From Lachnospiraceae bacterium (lineage in GTDB: Bacteria; Bacillota; Clostridia; Lachnospirales; Lachnospiraceae): a stretch of 64,000 nucleotides of DNA. Positions 35,343 to 44,487 of the stretch are shown in pieces. A program made the translations under genes and the position numbers. Location of the stretch: NCBI GenBank assembly GCA_011959105.1, contig BLLU01000153.1:1-64000 (forward strand), written 5' to 3'. Under the pieces are notes generated by a model. That model made no database searches. It was not told where the DNA came from and saw only the letters and a list, made by a program, of their open reading frames with translations. How positions within the stretch are numbered: position 1 is the stretch's first letter; every line of letters starts with the position of its first letter.

Positions 35343-36286
35343 GGGAACTTCTGCTGAACGCCGTTTACGGTCCCGGCAGCTATTTTCAGAGCAATCATAT
35401 GGTGGTGCTGGCGATGGGGATTCTGCTGTATTTCTTTTTGGCGGGGAAAAAACTTGCTGCCCGGGAGAAAGGGCTGTCGAGTCTGACGGCGGTATGCCTT
35501 TTGCTGGTGCTGTTCCCGGTGAGCGCTGCCGCCCTGATGCTGTACCAGACCCGGTTCTACGGTTATCACTGGATCTGGAGCCTGGTGCCTCTGACGCCAT
35601 GCATTGCCTGGGGCGGTACGCGGCTTCTTTGGGAACTTACCGGGCAGCAGCGCCGGGACGGCAGGGAAGCCTGGCGGCTGGCCGGGGGTATGGCGGCGCT
35701 GCTGGCGCTGCTAATGCTTACGGGCAATCTGGGGAATGTGCGCTCCCTGGGCGGAGAGGAGAAAAACCGGTTGTCCCAGGCCCGGCAGGCGGCGGTTTAT
35801 CTGGAAGAAACCCCGGAGGCGGGAGTAGAATTGCTGTGGGCGCCCCGCCCCGTGCTGGAGGCCGTGCGGCAGCAGACCGGCGGGATTCGGCTGCTGTATG
35901 GGCGGAATATGTGGGAGCCTGCCGCCGCAGCCTACGCTTATGACGGCTATCCCATGGAACAGCAGCGCCTGTTTGACTGGATGGAGGCCATCGAGAAAGG
36001 GGAGGCCTATGAGATGCCCCTGGGGCTGAAGGTTTTCCTGGAGGAAGTTGTGGACGGCTGGGACCCGGAGCGGCCCGGGGATAGCCGGATTCTGGGGGAT
36101 GCCTATATGCTGCGCCTGGCGGCGGAGCAGGGGGCCCGGCTCTGGGTGTTCCCGGCCGGGGCCACAGAGCGCGTCACCCTGGCCTGTGGGCGGCTGCAGG
36201 AGATCTGCGGACTCCGGCCCGGACTGCTGGGGAGTACGGAGGGATATACGGTGTGGATCTGTGGGGGAGATGAAGACAGTGAATGA
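35339..36286 (+). CDS. Membrane protein with C-terminal soluble domain
   Basis: 315 aa. Four or so membrane helices in residues 1-140 (including LLVLFPVSAAALMLYQTRFYGYHWIW), then a cytosol- or surface-facing domain of about 170 residues without a recognised fold. Translation is coupled to the preceding gene, which makes a shared complex or an originally single protein likely. No function is assigned. Confidence 0.65.
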   Translation: MRELLLNAVYGPGSYFQSNHMVVLAMGILLYFFLAGKKLAAREKGLSSLTAVCLLLVLFPVSAAALMLYQTRFYGYHWIWSLVPLTPCIAWGGTRLLWELTGQQRRDGREAWRLAGGMAALLALLMLTGNLGNVRSLGGEEKNRLSQARQAAVYLEETPEAGVELLWAPRPVLEAVRQQTGGIRLLYGRNMWEPAAAAYAYDGYPMEQQRLFDWMEAIEKGEAYEMPLGLKVFLEEVVDGWDPERPGDSRILGDAYMLRLAAEQGARLWVFPAGATERVTLACGRLQEICGLRPGLLGSTEGYTVWICGGDEDSE

Positions 36287-37037
36287 AACGGTCAGCATCA
36301 TTGTGCCGGTGTACAATGCGGAGAAATATATAGTGGAGACCATGGAGCATGTGACGGCCCAGACTTACAGGGACTGGGAACTGCTGCTGGTGGTGGACGG
36401 CTGCGGGGATGCTTCCGCCCAGGTGATCCGGGAGTATCAGGAGGCCAGGGGGGATGAGCGCCTGCGGCTGCTGGTCAGTCAGGAGAACATAGGGGCGGCC
36501 CGGGCCAGGAACAAGGGACTGGGGGAAGCCGTCGGCCGCTATATCGCCTACCTGGATGCGGACGACCTGTGGCGGCCGGAAAAGCTGGAAGCGCAGCTGG
36601 CATTTATGAAGGAAAAACAGGCAGCCTTTGTGTTCACAGGCTACGAGTTTGCGGACGAGCAGGGGGTGGGTACGGGTAAGGTGGTGCATGTGCCTCCCCG
36701 GATGGAATACAGAGACGCTCTCAAAAACACCACCATTTTCACTTCCACGGTACTGTTTGATACCCAGCGGATTCCCAGAGATAAGCTGGAGATGCCGGCG
36801 GTAAAGAGTGAAGACACGGCGCTGTGGTGGAAGGTGCTGCGGGAGGGCTGCACGGCCTGGGGACTGGACAGGAACCTGGTGCTATACCGGCGGCCAAGGC
36901 AGTCCCTTTCCTCCAACAAACTGGAAGCCGTTCGGAGAATCTGGAACCTGTATCGGAAAGAGGAGAAGCTGTCCGTCCCCTACAGTATGTACAACTTCTG
37001 CTTCTGGGCCTGGCGGGCCGTGCGAAGGAGGATCTAG
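36270..37037 (+). CDS. Family 2 glycosyltransferase
   Basis: 255-aa GT-A glycosyltransferase: VSIIVPVYNAEKYIVETMEHV, LLVVDGCGDAS, ENIGAARARNKGL and the metal-binding YLDADDLWRPEKL. Acts at the inner membrane face on nucleotide sugars. The ATG at 36270 with GGGGGAG is inside the end of the previous gene (17-nt overlap), so it is read in a different frame. No membrane anchor. Sugar specificity cannot be read from sequence. Confidence 0.88.
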   Translation: MKTVNETVSIIVPVYNAEKYIVETMEHVTAQTYRDWELLLVVDGCGDASAQVIREYQEARGDERLRLLVSQENIGAARARNKGLGEAVGRYIAYLDADDLWRPEKLEAQLAFMKEKQAAFVFTGYEFADEQGVGTGKVVHVPPRMEYRDALKNTTIFTSTVLFDTQRIPRDKLEMPAVKSEDTALWWKVLREGCTAWGLDRNLVLYRRPRQSLSSNKLEAVRRIWNLYRKEEKLSVPYSMYNFCFWAWRAVRRRI

Positions 37038-37077
37038 CGTACCGACACGGGATGCACGAATTTGAGGCCCGGAATTA

Positions 37078-37106
37078 TGGACGGGCTGACGATAATGTGT
37101 TATACT
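37078..37106 (+). promoter_or_regulatory. Promoter before the WcaJ-like transferase
   Basis: TATACT (37101-37106) with extended -10 TGT and a weak TGGACG (37078-37083) at 17 nt, 53 nt before the gene. Suggests the main exopolysaccharide transcript starts here. Confidence 0.6.
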
Positions 37107-37158
37107 GAATTGTTAAAGAATATGAGAACACTACTGGGAAAGACATAAGGATACAAAG

Positions 37159-38568
37159 ATGCGAAAACTGGAAACTTCTAAGAGAATCATATTGCTGGCC
37201 CTGTCCGGGGTGTGTCTGGCGCTGGAAGCGCTGGTGTTTGTGTACTATTGGAAAACCAATTTCAGCCCCAGCATCACCGCCAGTACCGGCGTGCCGTATT
37301 ATTGGAGAGCGGATGCCCTGCAGATCGCTTTTTATGTGGCCATGCTGTTCTTTTTTTCCCATATGTACGGCGGTATGCGCATCGGCTATCTGAAGAACGG
37401 GGAAGTGATTTTCTCCCAGGCTTTTGCCAGTCTGGCGGCAGACGTGTTGTTGTACGCGCAGTTGTCCATCATGGCGAAAGAGTTCTTTGTACCGCAGTGT
37501 TTCGTCTATATGCTGGCGGGGCAGCTGGTAATCATCCTGGTCTGGAACAACATCGCCTATTGGATTTATAAATCCGTGTTCCCGCCCCGCAAGATGCTGC
37601 TGGTTCATGGGGACAGGCCCATCGAGAGCATCGTAGCCAAGTTCCAAAGCCGGAAGGATAAGTATGAAATCGTGCAGTTTGTCCATGTCTCCGACGGCCT
37701 GGAGGAGGTGTGCCGGACCATCACCGAAGGGTACGGACGCAAAGAGTTCAATGCCGTGGTGATCTGGGACATTCCCTCCCAGGAGCGGAACGCCCTGATG
37801 AAGTACTGCTATGCCTGGTCCATCCGGGTGTACATGATGCCTAAGATTACGGATGTGATTATACGGGGGACAGAGGAACTGCATCTGTTTGACACACCGA
37901 TTCTGCTCACCCGGGAATACAGCCTGACAGTGGAACAGCGCTTTGCCAAGCGTCTGATTGATCTGGTGTTTGCCCTCCTGCTGTTTCTGCTTACCTCTCC
38001 CATCATGTTGATCACAGCCATAGCGGTGAAGCTGTACGATGGAGGGCCGGTACTGTATAAACAGGTGCGCTGCACCCAGGATCGGCGGCAATTTAAAATT
38101 TTGAAATTCCGCAGCATGAGGGTGGATGCGGAGAAGGACGGGGTGGCCCGTCTGGCCCGGAAACACGATGACCGTATCACCCCCATCGGCAAATTTATCC
38201 GAAAGGTGCGGATCGACGAACTGCCTCAGCTGATCAATATTATCCGGGGGGACATGTCTTTTATCGGCCCCAGGCCGGAGCGGCCGGAGATCATCGCCCA
38301 GTATATGGAGATGATGCCGGAGTTTGCCTACCGCATGAAGGTGAAGGCGGGTCTGGCCGGATATGCCCAGGTATACGGCAAATACAATACCACACCCTAT
38401 GACAAGCTGAAGCTGGATCTGACCTATATCGAGAATTATTCCACCTGGCTGGATCTCCAGCTTATGCTGCTGACTCTGAAGGTGCTGTTCTGGCCGGACA
38501 GCACGGAGGGAGTGGAGAGCGAGCAGATCACGGCGCTGAAGGAATCCATGAGGAATGAGGAAAAGTAG
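37159..38568 (+). CDS. Polyprenyl glycosylphosphotransferase (WcaJ/CpsE-like)
   Basis: 469 aa. Four N-terminal membrane helices, a CoA-binding-like middle domain, then a fifth helix (LIDLVFALLLFLLTSPIML) and the C-terminal phosphotransferase domain with VRCTQDRRQFKILKFRSM, RKVRIDELPQLINIIRGDMSFIGPRPERPE and KVKAGLAGYAQVYGKYNT. It starts repeat-unit synthesis by moving a sugar-1-phosphate from a UDP sugar to undecaprenyl phosphate. Donor is often UDP-glucose or UDP-galactose in this group. Confidence 0.93.
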   Translation: MRKLETSKRIILLALSGVCLALEALVFVYYWKTNFSPSITASTGVPYYWRADALQIAFYVAMLFFFSHMYGGMRIGYLKNGEVIFSQAFASLAADVLLYAQLSIMAKEFFVPQCFVYMLAGQLVIILVWNNIAYWIYKSVFPPRKMLLVHGDRPIESIVAKFQSRKDKYEIVQFVHVSDGLEEVCRTITEGYGRKEFNAVVIWDIPSQERNALMKYCYAWSIRVYMMPKITDVIIRGTEELHLFDTPILLTREYSLTVEQRFAKRLIDLVFALLLFLLTSPIMLITAIAVKLYDGGPVLYKQVRCTQDRRQFKILKFRSMRVDAEKDGVARLARKHDDRITPIGKFIRKVRIDELPQLINIIRGDMSFIGPRPERPEIIAQYMEMMPEFAYRMKVKAGLAGYAQVYGKYNTTPYDKLKLDLTYIENYSTWLDLQLMLLTLKVLFWPDSTEGVESEQITALKESMRNEEK

Positions 38569-38579
38569 GGAGGCGGCAT

Positions 38580-39632
38580 ATGTGGCGTTGTGAATATGGG
38601 AAAGAACCTTTTGACATGAGGCTTTTCGTGCTGCTGTGCCGGAGGCGGCTGTGGATGGTCCTGGCTGGGATCCTGGCCGGGGCGGCACTGGCAGGCGGTA
38701 TCTACTATATGAAAAATGTGACCTTTGGCGGGGTGATCCCCTATACCATGGACAGCAAATATTATCTGGAGTATGCCGTTGATCCGGGTGATCAGCAGCC
38801 TTACTCCTATTTTGCGTCTTATACCTGGAACGATCTGTTAAAGAGCGAGGCCATGGTGGAGGAAATGCTGGGGGAGTTGTCGGTCCCCATGACGGTGGAG
38901 GAACTGAAAGCCGGTTTTGAACCGGAACTGATGTCGGATCTGCGGATCTGCTATATTCACACCACCCACCGGGACGCGGAGAAGGTCCGGGAGATCGACA
39001 GGGTGGTGGGACTGGCCATGAGTGCCCTGGGGGAGCGCCAGAAGGAACTATTGGAAGTAAGCCTGCTGGACAGAGGGGAACCCCGGCTGGCGGCCCCGGA
39101 TCTGCGTACTTTCCGGGCCTGCGTACTGGGCACGGTGCTGGGCGGGTTTTTTTCTCTGTTCGGACTGGGGCTTCAGATGATGCTGGACGAGAAAGTGTAT
39201 GTGCCCGGGACCCTGGCCCGCCGCTGGGGCCTGCCGGTGGCGGGTTATGTGGCCCGGGAGGGAAAGCCCTCCAAAGAGTTGGGTATTCAACTCGGTTATC
39301 TGCTGGGTGACAAAAAGAAGGTGGGAGTCACCGCTGTGGGCGGAGAATCGGACCCGGAGGGCATGGCCGGGCTGTTTGGGAAGCTGGAGGGTACAGGAGA
39401 GGGGCGGACCTATACGCCGGTGCCCGGCCTGAGCCAGGCCCCGGAGGCCGGAGAGCGGCTGCGCGGTCTGGAAGCTGTGGTACTGCTGGTTCAGGCGGGC
39501 CGGGACAGGGGCAAGGCCGTGGAGGAAATGCTGCGCCAACTGACGCAGCTGGGAGTGGAAGTGGACGCCATGGTCCTGACAGGGGCCGATGACAGACTGA
39601 TCCGGCATTATCTGTGGGGAAAGAGAACATGA
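38580..39632 (+). CDS. Wzz-like chain-length protein with degenerate BY-kinase-like domain
   Basis: 350 aa. A helix near 25-45 and another near 175-200 bracket an extracytoplasmic Wzz domain. The cytoplasmic C-terminal part (about 205-350) looks like a tyrosine-kinase/ATPase module of the CpsD/BY-kinase type in its second half (GLEAVVLLVQAGRDRGKAVEEML). However, the Walker A position reads VGVTAVGGESDPEGM, with no GK(S/T). It should therefore control chain length or scaffold the polymerase without phosphorylating. It ends in an ATGA overlap with the next gene. Confidence 0.75.
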   Translation: MWRCEYGKEPFDMRLFVLLCRRRLWMVLAGILAGAALAGGIYYMKNVTFGGVIPYTMDSKYYLEYAVDPGDQQPYSYFASYTWNDLLKSEAMVEEMLGELSVPMTVEELKAGFEPELMSDLRICYIHTTHRDAEKVREIDRVVGLAMSALGERQKELLEVSLLDRGEPRLAAPDLRTFRACVLGTVLGGFFSLFGLGLQMMLDEKVYVPGTLARRWGLPVAGYVAREGKPSKELGIQLGYLLGDKKKVGVTAVGGESDPEGMAGLFGKLEGTGEGRTYTPVPGLSQAPEAGERLRGLEAVVLLVQAGRDRGKAVEEMLRQLTQLGVEVDAMVLTGADDRLIRHYLWGKRT

Positions 39633-40408
39633 CACTGCAATTACTGGTAGCGGCTATGAACAGGGAGCCCCGTGGGCTGGCGGAGGAGATGGGAATTGAC
39701 AGCGATGCCATTATCGTCAGCCAGGGAGGGCAGTATGCCTATGAGGAACTGAAGTGGAAGGAACATCGTATACGGTATTATTCCATGGCGGAACGGGGCG
39801 TGGGGCTGAGCCGGAATCACAGTCTGCTCCGGGCCGAAGCGGAGATCAGCCTGTTTGCGGACGAGGATATCGTCTACGAGCCGGACTATGTGCGGAAAGT
39901 TCTGGAGGCTTTTGAGGAACATCCCGGGGCGGATCTGCTGTTTTTCAATGTACAGGCCATGCCGGGCCGGGAGACTTACTGCAATCGGGAATTCGGGCGG
40001 GTACGCTGGTACAACAGCGGACGCTATCCCACCTACAGCCTGGCGGTGCGGACCCGGCGGATCCATCAGAAGAATATCACATTCTCCCTGCTGTTCGGCG
40101 GCGGAGCCCGGTACAGCGCCGGGGAGGACAGCCTGTTTATAAGGGATTGTCTGAAAGCCGGATTGAAGGCTTATAAAGTCCCTGTGTCCATCGGCCATGA
40201 GCGGGAGCGGGAATCCACCTGGTTTACGGGTTACAACGATAAGTTTTTTTATGACAGAGGGGTGTTGTACCATTATCTGTATGGGCCTGCGGCCCGTCCC
40301 ATGGCCTTGCGGTTCCTTTTCGCCCACAGGGAGGAGATGTGCCGGGAAATACCCTGGCGGAAGGCATATGGAATAATGTGCCGGGGCATCGCCCGGGCGG
40401 AGGATTGA
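39629..40408 (+). CDS. Family 2-like glycosyltransferase
   Basis: 259 aa. It lacks the usual IIPxYN opening (LQLLVAAMNREPRGLAEEMG), but the core ERGVGLSRNHSLLRAEAEISLFADEDIVYEPDYV has the ADEDI metal-site and the family fold. GGGARYSAGEDSLFIRDCL is the acceptor-loop motif of rhamnosyl/galactosyl-type enzymes. The ATG at 39629 overlaps the prior stop; a GTG at 39614 is less likely. Confidence 0.8.
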   Translation: MTLQLLVAAMNREPRGLAEEMGIDSDAIIVSQGGQYAYEELKWKEHRIRYYSMAERGVGLSRNHSLLRAEAEISLFADEDIVYEPDYVRKVLEAFEEHPGADLLFFNVQAMPGRETYCNREFGRVRWYNSGRYPTYSLAVRTRRIHQKNITFSLLFGGGARYSAGEDSLFIRDCLKAGLKAYKVPVSIGHERERESTWFTGYNDKFFYDRGVLYHYLYGPAARPMALRFLFAHREEMCREIPWRKAYGIMCRGIARAED

Positions 40409-40420
40409 GGAGGTGGAGGG

Positions 40421-41293
40421 ATGAGGACTCCCATGTTCAGCATCCTCATGGTGTCTCTGAATCCCGGCGGCAAGCTGGTGGAGACCATGAAGAGCGTGGC
40501 GGCGCAGAGTTATACGGACTATGAAGTGGTGGTGAAGGACGGCGGCTCCGGGGATGGCTCTCTGGAAGCGCTGCAGACCTACCTGGAGGGGGAGGGCCGG
40601 GGATGCCGGGAACGGGTGCGGGTTCTCAGACAGCCGGACAAAAGTATCTACGATGGCATGAACCAGGCCACCCGGGCAGCCCGGGGGGAGTATCTGTATT
40701 TCCTGAACTGCGGCGATGCCTTTGCGTCGGAGCAGGCCCTGGCCCGGGCGGCGGAGGAGATTCGCGGGAACACGGAATCCGAAGCCGTGGAGAGCCATGC
40801 CTGCCCGGGCCGGGGGTCTTGCTCCCGGATCTTCTACGGGGATATATACGATGCTCTCCGGGGCCAGGTGGTGGCTTCCAACCCCCATATGGATGCCTTT
40901 GCCTGCTATCGCAATGTTCCCTGTCACCAGGCCTGTATCTATCATCACAGCCTGTTCACGCAGCGGGGCTATGAGCCAGGCTACCGGGTACGGGCGGATT
41001 ACGAACATTTCCTGTGGTGTTACTTCCGGGCAGACGCCCGGCCCCGGTACATCCCGGTGACGCTGGCCTCCTATGAGGGCGGCGGTTTCTCGGAGACCCC
41101 GGAGAACCGGAAGCGTTCGGCCAGGGAGCACCGGGAGATTACGGCTCTGTATATGGGGAAGGGACAGCGGCTGCGATACAGGCTGATCCTGCTGGCCACG
41201 CTTGCCCCCCTGCGCACAAGGATGGCGGAGAGCCCGGCCTGGTCGGGGCTGTACAATAAATGTAAGAAGCTGTTATACAGGAAAACTGCGTGA
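40421..41293 (+). CDS. Family 2 glycosyltransferase (WcaE-like)
   Basis: 290 aa: FSILMVSLNPGGKLVETMKSV, VVVKDGGSGDGSLEAL, QPDKSIYDGMNQATRAARGEYLYFLNCGD and PCHQACIYHHSLFTQRG. The SIYDGMN...NCGD block is typical of the WcaE/PssE-like subgroup and is closely echoed in the gene at 46062 (GIYDAMN...NSGD), so the two may be ancient paralogues. Cytoplasmic, no transmembrane region. Confidence 0.85.
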   Translation: MRTPMFSILMVSLNPGGKLVETMKSVAAQSYTDYEVVVKDGGSGDGSLEALQTYLEGEGRGCRERVRVLRQPDKSIYDGMNQATRAARGEYLYFLNCGDAFASEQALARAAEEIRGNTESEAVESHACPGRGSCSRIFYGDIYDALRGQVVASNPHMDAFACYRNVPCHQACIYHHSLFTQRGYEPGYRVRADYEHFLWCYFRADARPRYIPVTLASYEGGGFSETPENRKRSAREHREITALYMGKGQRLRYRLILLATLAPLRTRMAESPAWSGLYNKCKKLLYRKTA

Positions 41294-41306
41294 AAGGATT
41301 AAGGAA

Positions 41307-42458
41307 ATGGGATTGTTTGTGGGCGTAACCGTCCTGGTGCTGCTGATGGCATGCCTGTGCCGCACCGGGGAGGGGCCGGATTTTATACAGCCGGACAGGG
41401 GCGGACGGGCATTGCCCGGCCGGGGCTTTGGACCGGGGCAGGGCGGCGTCACCCGGCAGCAGGCGCTGAACCTGTGGGTCTGCGGCGGTATTTATGTAGT
41501 ATTGGCGGCGCTGTCCGCCTGCCGGATCGCCAGCGGCAACGACTACTGGGTCTACACCAATATGTTTAACCTGATTGCCCAGAACAGGCATGTGTCATCG
41601 GAGTTCGGCTTTAACGCCCTGGTGCGGCTTATGCAGTATTTTTTCGGCACGGAAGGGTACAGTTATCTGCCTATTTTCGGTCTCTTTTCCCTGCTGACGG
41701 TATATTTCTTTCTGCGTGCCATCTATGAACAGGGGGACTGGTTTTTGGGGTCTTTGTTCCTCTTCCTGATGAACGGGTACTATTTTTCCAGTTTTAATTC
41801 CGTGCGCTATTACCTGGTGCTGGCCATTGCGCTGTACAGCATCAAGTATGTGCTCAGGGGTGAATATCTGAAATTCCTCCTGTGGATCCTGGCAGCGGCA
41901 GCTTTCCACAAGTCGGTGCTGGTGGTGATCCCCCTGTATCTGGGCGCCAACTGGCTGGCGGGGATTCGTCTTAGGCGGTGGCATTACGCGCTGGGGCTGC
42001 TGCTGGTACTGAGCCTGGTGTTCGGCAGGGACATATACCGGTTCCTGATATTTAAGATCTATCCTTTTTATGAGAATTCCATGTTTGACACGGTGGAATA
42101 TTCCCTGACCAATATCCTCAAATGTCTGGGAACCCTGGTGCTGTCCCTGATTTGCTACAGGACTTCCGTACAGGACTGCCGCCGCAACCGTTTTTACTTT
42201 TTCCTGAATTTGGGCGGGCTGGCACTATATACCTGCGGAGCCTTTATTCCGGAAGTGTCAAGGGTGGCATACTATCTGGTAGTGCCGCAGATTTTCCTGA
42301 TCCCCAGCCTGCTCCGCGGCGTGGGGAACAAGAGTCTTCGGAGGCTGCTGACAGCGGGGACGGCTCTGGCATTTGCGGCATATTTCGCCTTGTTCCTGCG
42401 CTCGGCTTATGACGTGAACATCCGGCTGCTGCCTTATCTGAACTGGATTTTTAACTGA
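41307..42458 (+). CDS. EpsG-like polysaccharide polymerase
   Basis: 383 aa with ten or more membrane helices. The segment CRIASGNDYWVYTNMFNLI is the EpsG family signature; FNSVRYYLVLAIALYSIKYV and AFHKSVLVVIPLYL follow. EpsG-family proteins are Wzy-like polymerases of repeat-unit exopolysaccharides. An extra Gly/Arg-rich cytoplasmic or external loop follows helix 1. Start ATG 41307 with AAGGA. No flippase (Wzx) lies in the window. Confidence 0.85.
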   Translation: MGLFVGVTVLVLLMACLCRTGEGPDFIQPDRGGRALPGRGFGPGQGGVTRQQALNLWVCGGIYVVLAALSACRIASGNDYWVYTNMFNLIAQNRHVSSEFGFNALVRLMQYFFGTEGYSYLPIFGLFSLLTVYFFLRAIYEQGDWFLGSLFLFLMNGYYFSSFNSVRYYLVLAIALYSIKYVLRGEYLKFLLWILAAAAFHKSVLVVIPLYLGANWLAGIRLRRWHYALGLLLVLSLVFGRDIYRFLIFKIYPFYENSMFDTVEYSLTNILKCLGTLVLSLICYRTSVQDCRRNRFYFFLNLGGLALYTCGAFIPEVSRVAYYLVVPQIFLIPSLLRGVGNKSLRRLLTAGTALAFAAYFALFLRSAYDVNIRLLPYLNWIFN

Positions 42459-42475
42459 AGGGGGAAGAGGATACT

Positions 42476-44353
42476 GTGAAGAAATTAAATGATATACGAG
42501 TGGGAATATTGAAAATACCCATTACCAGGATTATTCTGTTGGTGGTGACGGATCTGTTCGCGGTAATGGCTTCCTCTGCCCTGAGTCTGTATGTGCGGTA
42601 TGAGTTCAGTTTTATGAGTATAGATCCGCAGTTCTGGAAGGCCATTCAGGACGCGTATCTGCTCAATGTGTTTGTGACGCTGGTGGTTTTCTATATTTTC
42701 CGCCTGTACAACAGCGTGTGGCGGTATGCCTCGGACACGGAGATGGTGAATGTGGTGATCGCCGTGACCATCTGCGCGGTGATGCAGCCGGTGATCTTCT
42801 GGCTGCTGGACACCTATGTGCCTAAGAGTTTCCCGTTTTTCTACGGTTTTTTCCTGGCGCTGTTCGCCGGCGGGGTGAGGTTCAGCTATCGTTTCCTGCG
42901 GATGGTACAGAATAAGCGGCTGAACCATTACAATGCGCCGGAGAGGCAGAATTATATGATTGTGGGAGCGGGAGCTTCCGGCAATGCCATTCTCCAGGAG
43001 GTGCAGTCCAGCAAATATCTGAGTATGCATGTGGCCTGCTTTATCGACGACAATCCGGGCTGCCAGGGGAAATACCTGCGGGGGGTGCCCATTGTGGGAG
43101 GCCGGGAGAAGATCGCGGAGAGCGTGGATAAATTTGATATTGACGAGATTATCATCGCCATTCCCTCGGCCAGCCGTTCCCAGCTAAGGCCCTTGATTGA
43201 GATCTGTAAGGAGACCGGCCGCAGGATCCAGATCCTGCCGGGCATGTATCAGATCATCAAGGGAGATGTGAACGTGTCCAATCTGCGGGAGGTACAGATT
43301 GAGGATCTGTTGGGCAGGGATCCCATAGAGGTCAATGTGGATGAGATCATCGGCTATGTGCAGAACAAAACCGTGCTGGTCACCGGCGGCGGCGGCTCCA
43401 TCGGCAGTGAACTGTGCAGGCAGGTGGCCCGGCACAATCCAAAGCGTCTGATCATCCTGGATATCTATGAGAACAATGCCTACGAGATCCAGCAGGAACT
43501 GAAAAGGGATTATCCGGGGCTGGATCTGACGGTACTGATCGGGTCCGTGCGCAATACCAGGAGGGTAGACGAGATTTTCCGGGATTACCGGCCCGATATC
43601 GTATACCATGCGGCAGCTCATAAGCATGTGCCCCTGATGGAAGACAGCCCCAATGAGGCCATCAAGAACAATGTGTTCGGCACTCTCAAGGTGGCAACGG
43701 CGGCAGACCGTTACGGCACGGGCAAATTCGTGATGATTTCCACGGACAAGGCGGTGAATCCCACCAATATCATGGGTGCTTCCAAGAGAATCTGCGAGAT
43801 GGTGATCCAGAATATGAACCGCAAATCCCGGACGGAGTATGTGGCCGTGCGTTTCGGCAATGTGCTGGGCAGCAACGGCAGTGTGGTTCCTCTGTTTAAG
43901 AGGCAGATTGAGAAGGGAGGGCCGGTGACGGTAACCCATCCCGATATTATCCGGTATTTTATGACTATTCCGGAGGCGGTGTCCCTGGTGCTGCAGGCGG
44001 GAGCCTATGCCCGGGGCGGGGAGATTTTCGTGCTGGACATGGGGGAGCCCATGAAGATCCTGGATCTGGCCAAGAATATGATCAAGTTGTCCGGCTATCG
44101 GGTGGATGAGGATATTAAGATCGAGTTCACGGGCCTGCGCCCGGGAGAGAAGATGTATGAGGAACTGCTGATGCGGGAGGAGGGCCTGAAGGAGACTGCC
44201 AACAGGATGATCTATATCGGCAGGCCCATCGAGTATGACGATGCGTTGTTTGAGCAGCAGTTGGAACGTCTGCAGGAGGCATCCCGGAACGAATCCCAGG
44301 ACATCCGGGCTCTGGTGCGGGAGATTGTGCCCGGCTATCAGTATGAGGAGTGA
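42476..44353 (+). CDS. UDP-GlcNAc 4,6-dehydratase-like membrane SDR (PglF/WbpM/CapD type)
   Basis: 625 aa. Four N-terminal helices, a first Rossmann-like region (IVGAGASGNAILQEV), then the catalytic SDR domain with VTGGGGSIGSELCRQV, VYHAAAHKHVPLMEDSPNEA and STDKAVNPTNIMGASKR. There the usual catalytic Tyr is Met, as is normal for this long-form family. Produces UDP-4-keto-6-deoxy-GlcNAc. With the SDR at 45152 it could make UDP-QuiNAc or a related sugar. Begins with GTG at 42476, preceded by GGGGAAGAGG. Confidence 0.9.
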   Translation: MKKLNDIRVGILKIPITRIILLVVTDLFAVMASSALSLYVRYEFSFMSIDPQFWKAIQDAYLLNVFVTLVVFYIFRLYNSVWRYASDTEMVNVVIAVTICAVMQPVIFWLLDTYVPKSFPFFYGFFLALFAGGVRFSYRFLRMVQNKRLNHYNAPERQNYMIVGAGASGNAILQEVQSSKYLSMHVACFIDDNPGCQGKYLRGVPIVGGREKIAESVDKFDIDEIIIAIPSASRSQLRPLIEICKETGRRIQILPGMYQIIKGDVNVSNLREVQIEDLLGRDPIEVNVDEIIGYVQNKTVLVTGGGGSIGSELCRQVARHNPKRLIILDIYENNAYEIQQELKRDYPGLDLTVLIGSVRNTRRVDEIFRDYRPDIVYHAAAHKHVPLMEDSPNEAIKNNVFGTLKVATAADRYGTGKFVMISTDKAVNPTNIMGASKRICEMVIQNMNRKSRTEYVAVRFGNVLGSNGSVVPLFKRQIEKGGPVTVTHPDIIRYFMTIPEAVSLVLQAGAYARGGEIFVLDMGEPMKILDLAKNMIKLSGYRVDEDIKIEFTGLRPGEKMYEELLMREEGLKETANRMIYIGRPIEYDDALFEQQLERLQEASRNESQDIRALVREIVPGYQYEE

Positions 44354-44487
44354 CCAACGTGTCCAGACGGTCCTGCAAGGGATAATTAACCGCCGGAAGC
44401 TGAACGCTGCGAGTCGGGAGCGATACCCTTGCCGGAATCCAGGAGTGGTGAGTGAGGGATAGTTGTCCGATGCGAAGGAGTATAGAG

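Noticed and set aside
35038..35943. 301-residue + frame overlapping two membrane protein genes
   Set aside because: Gly/Arg/Ala-rich alternate frame, no ribosome binding site; the overlapping frames encode proper membrane helices and are translationally coupled.
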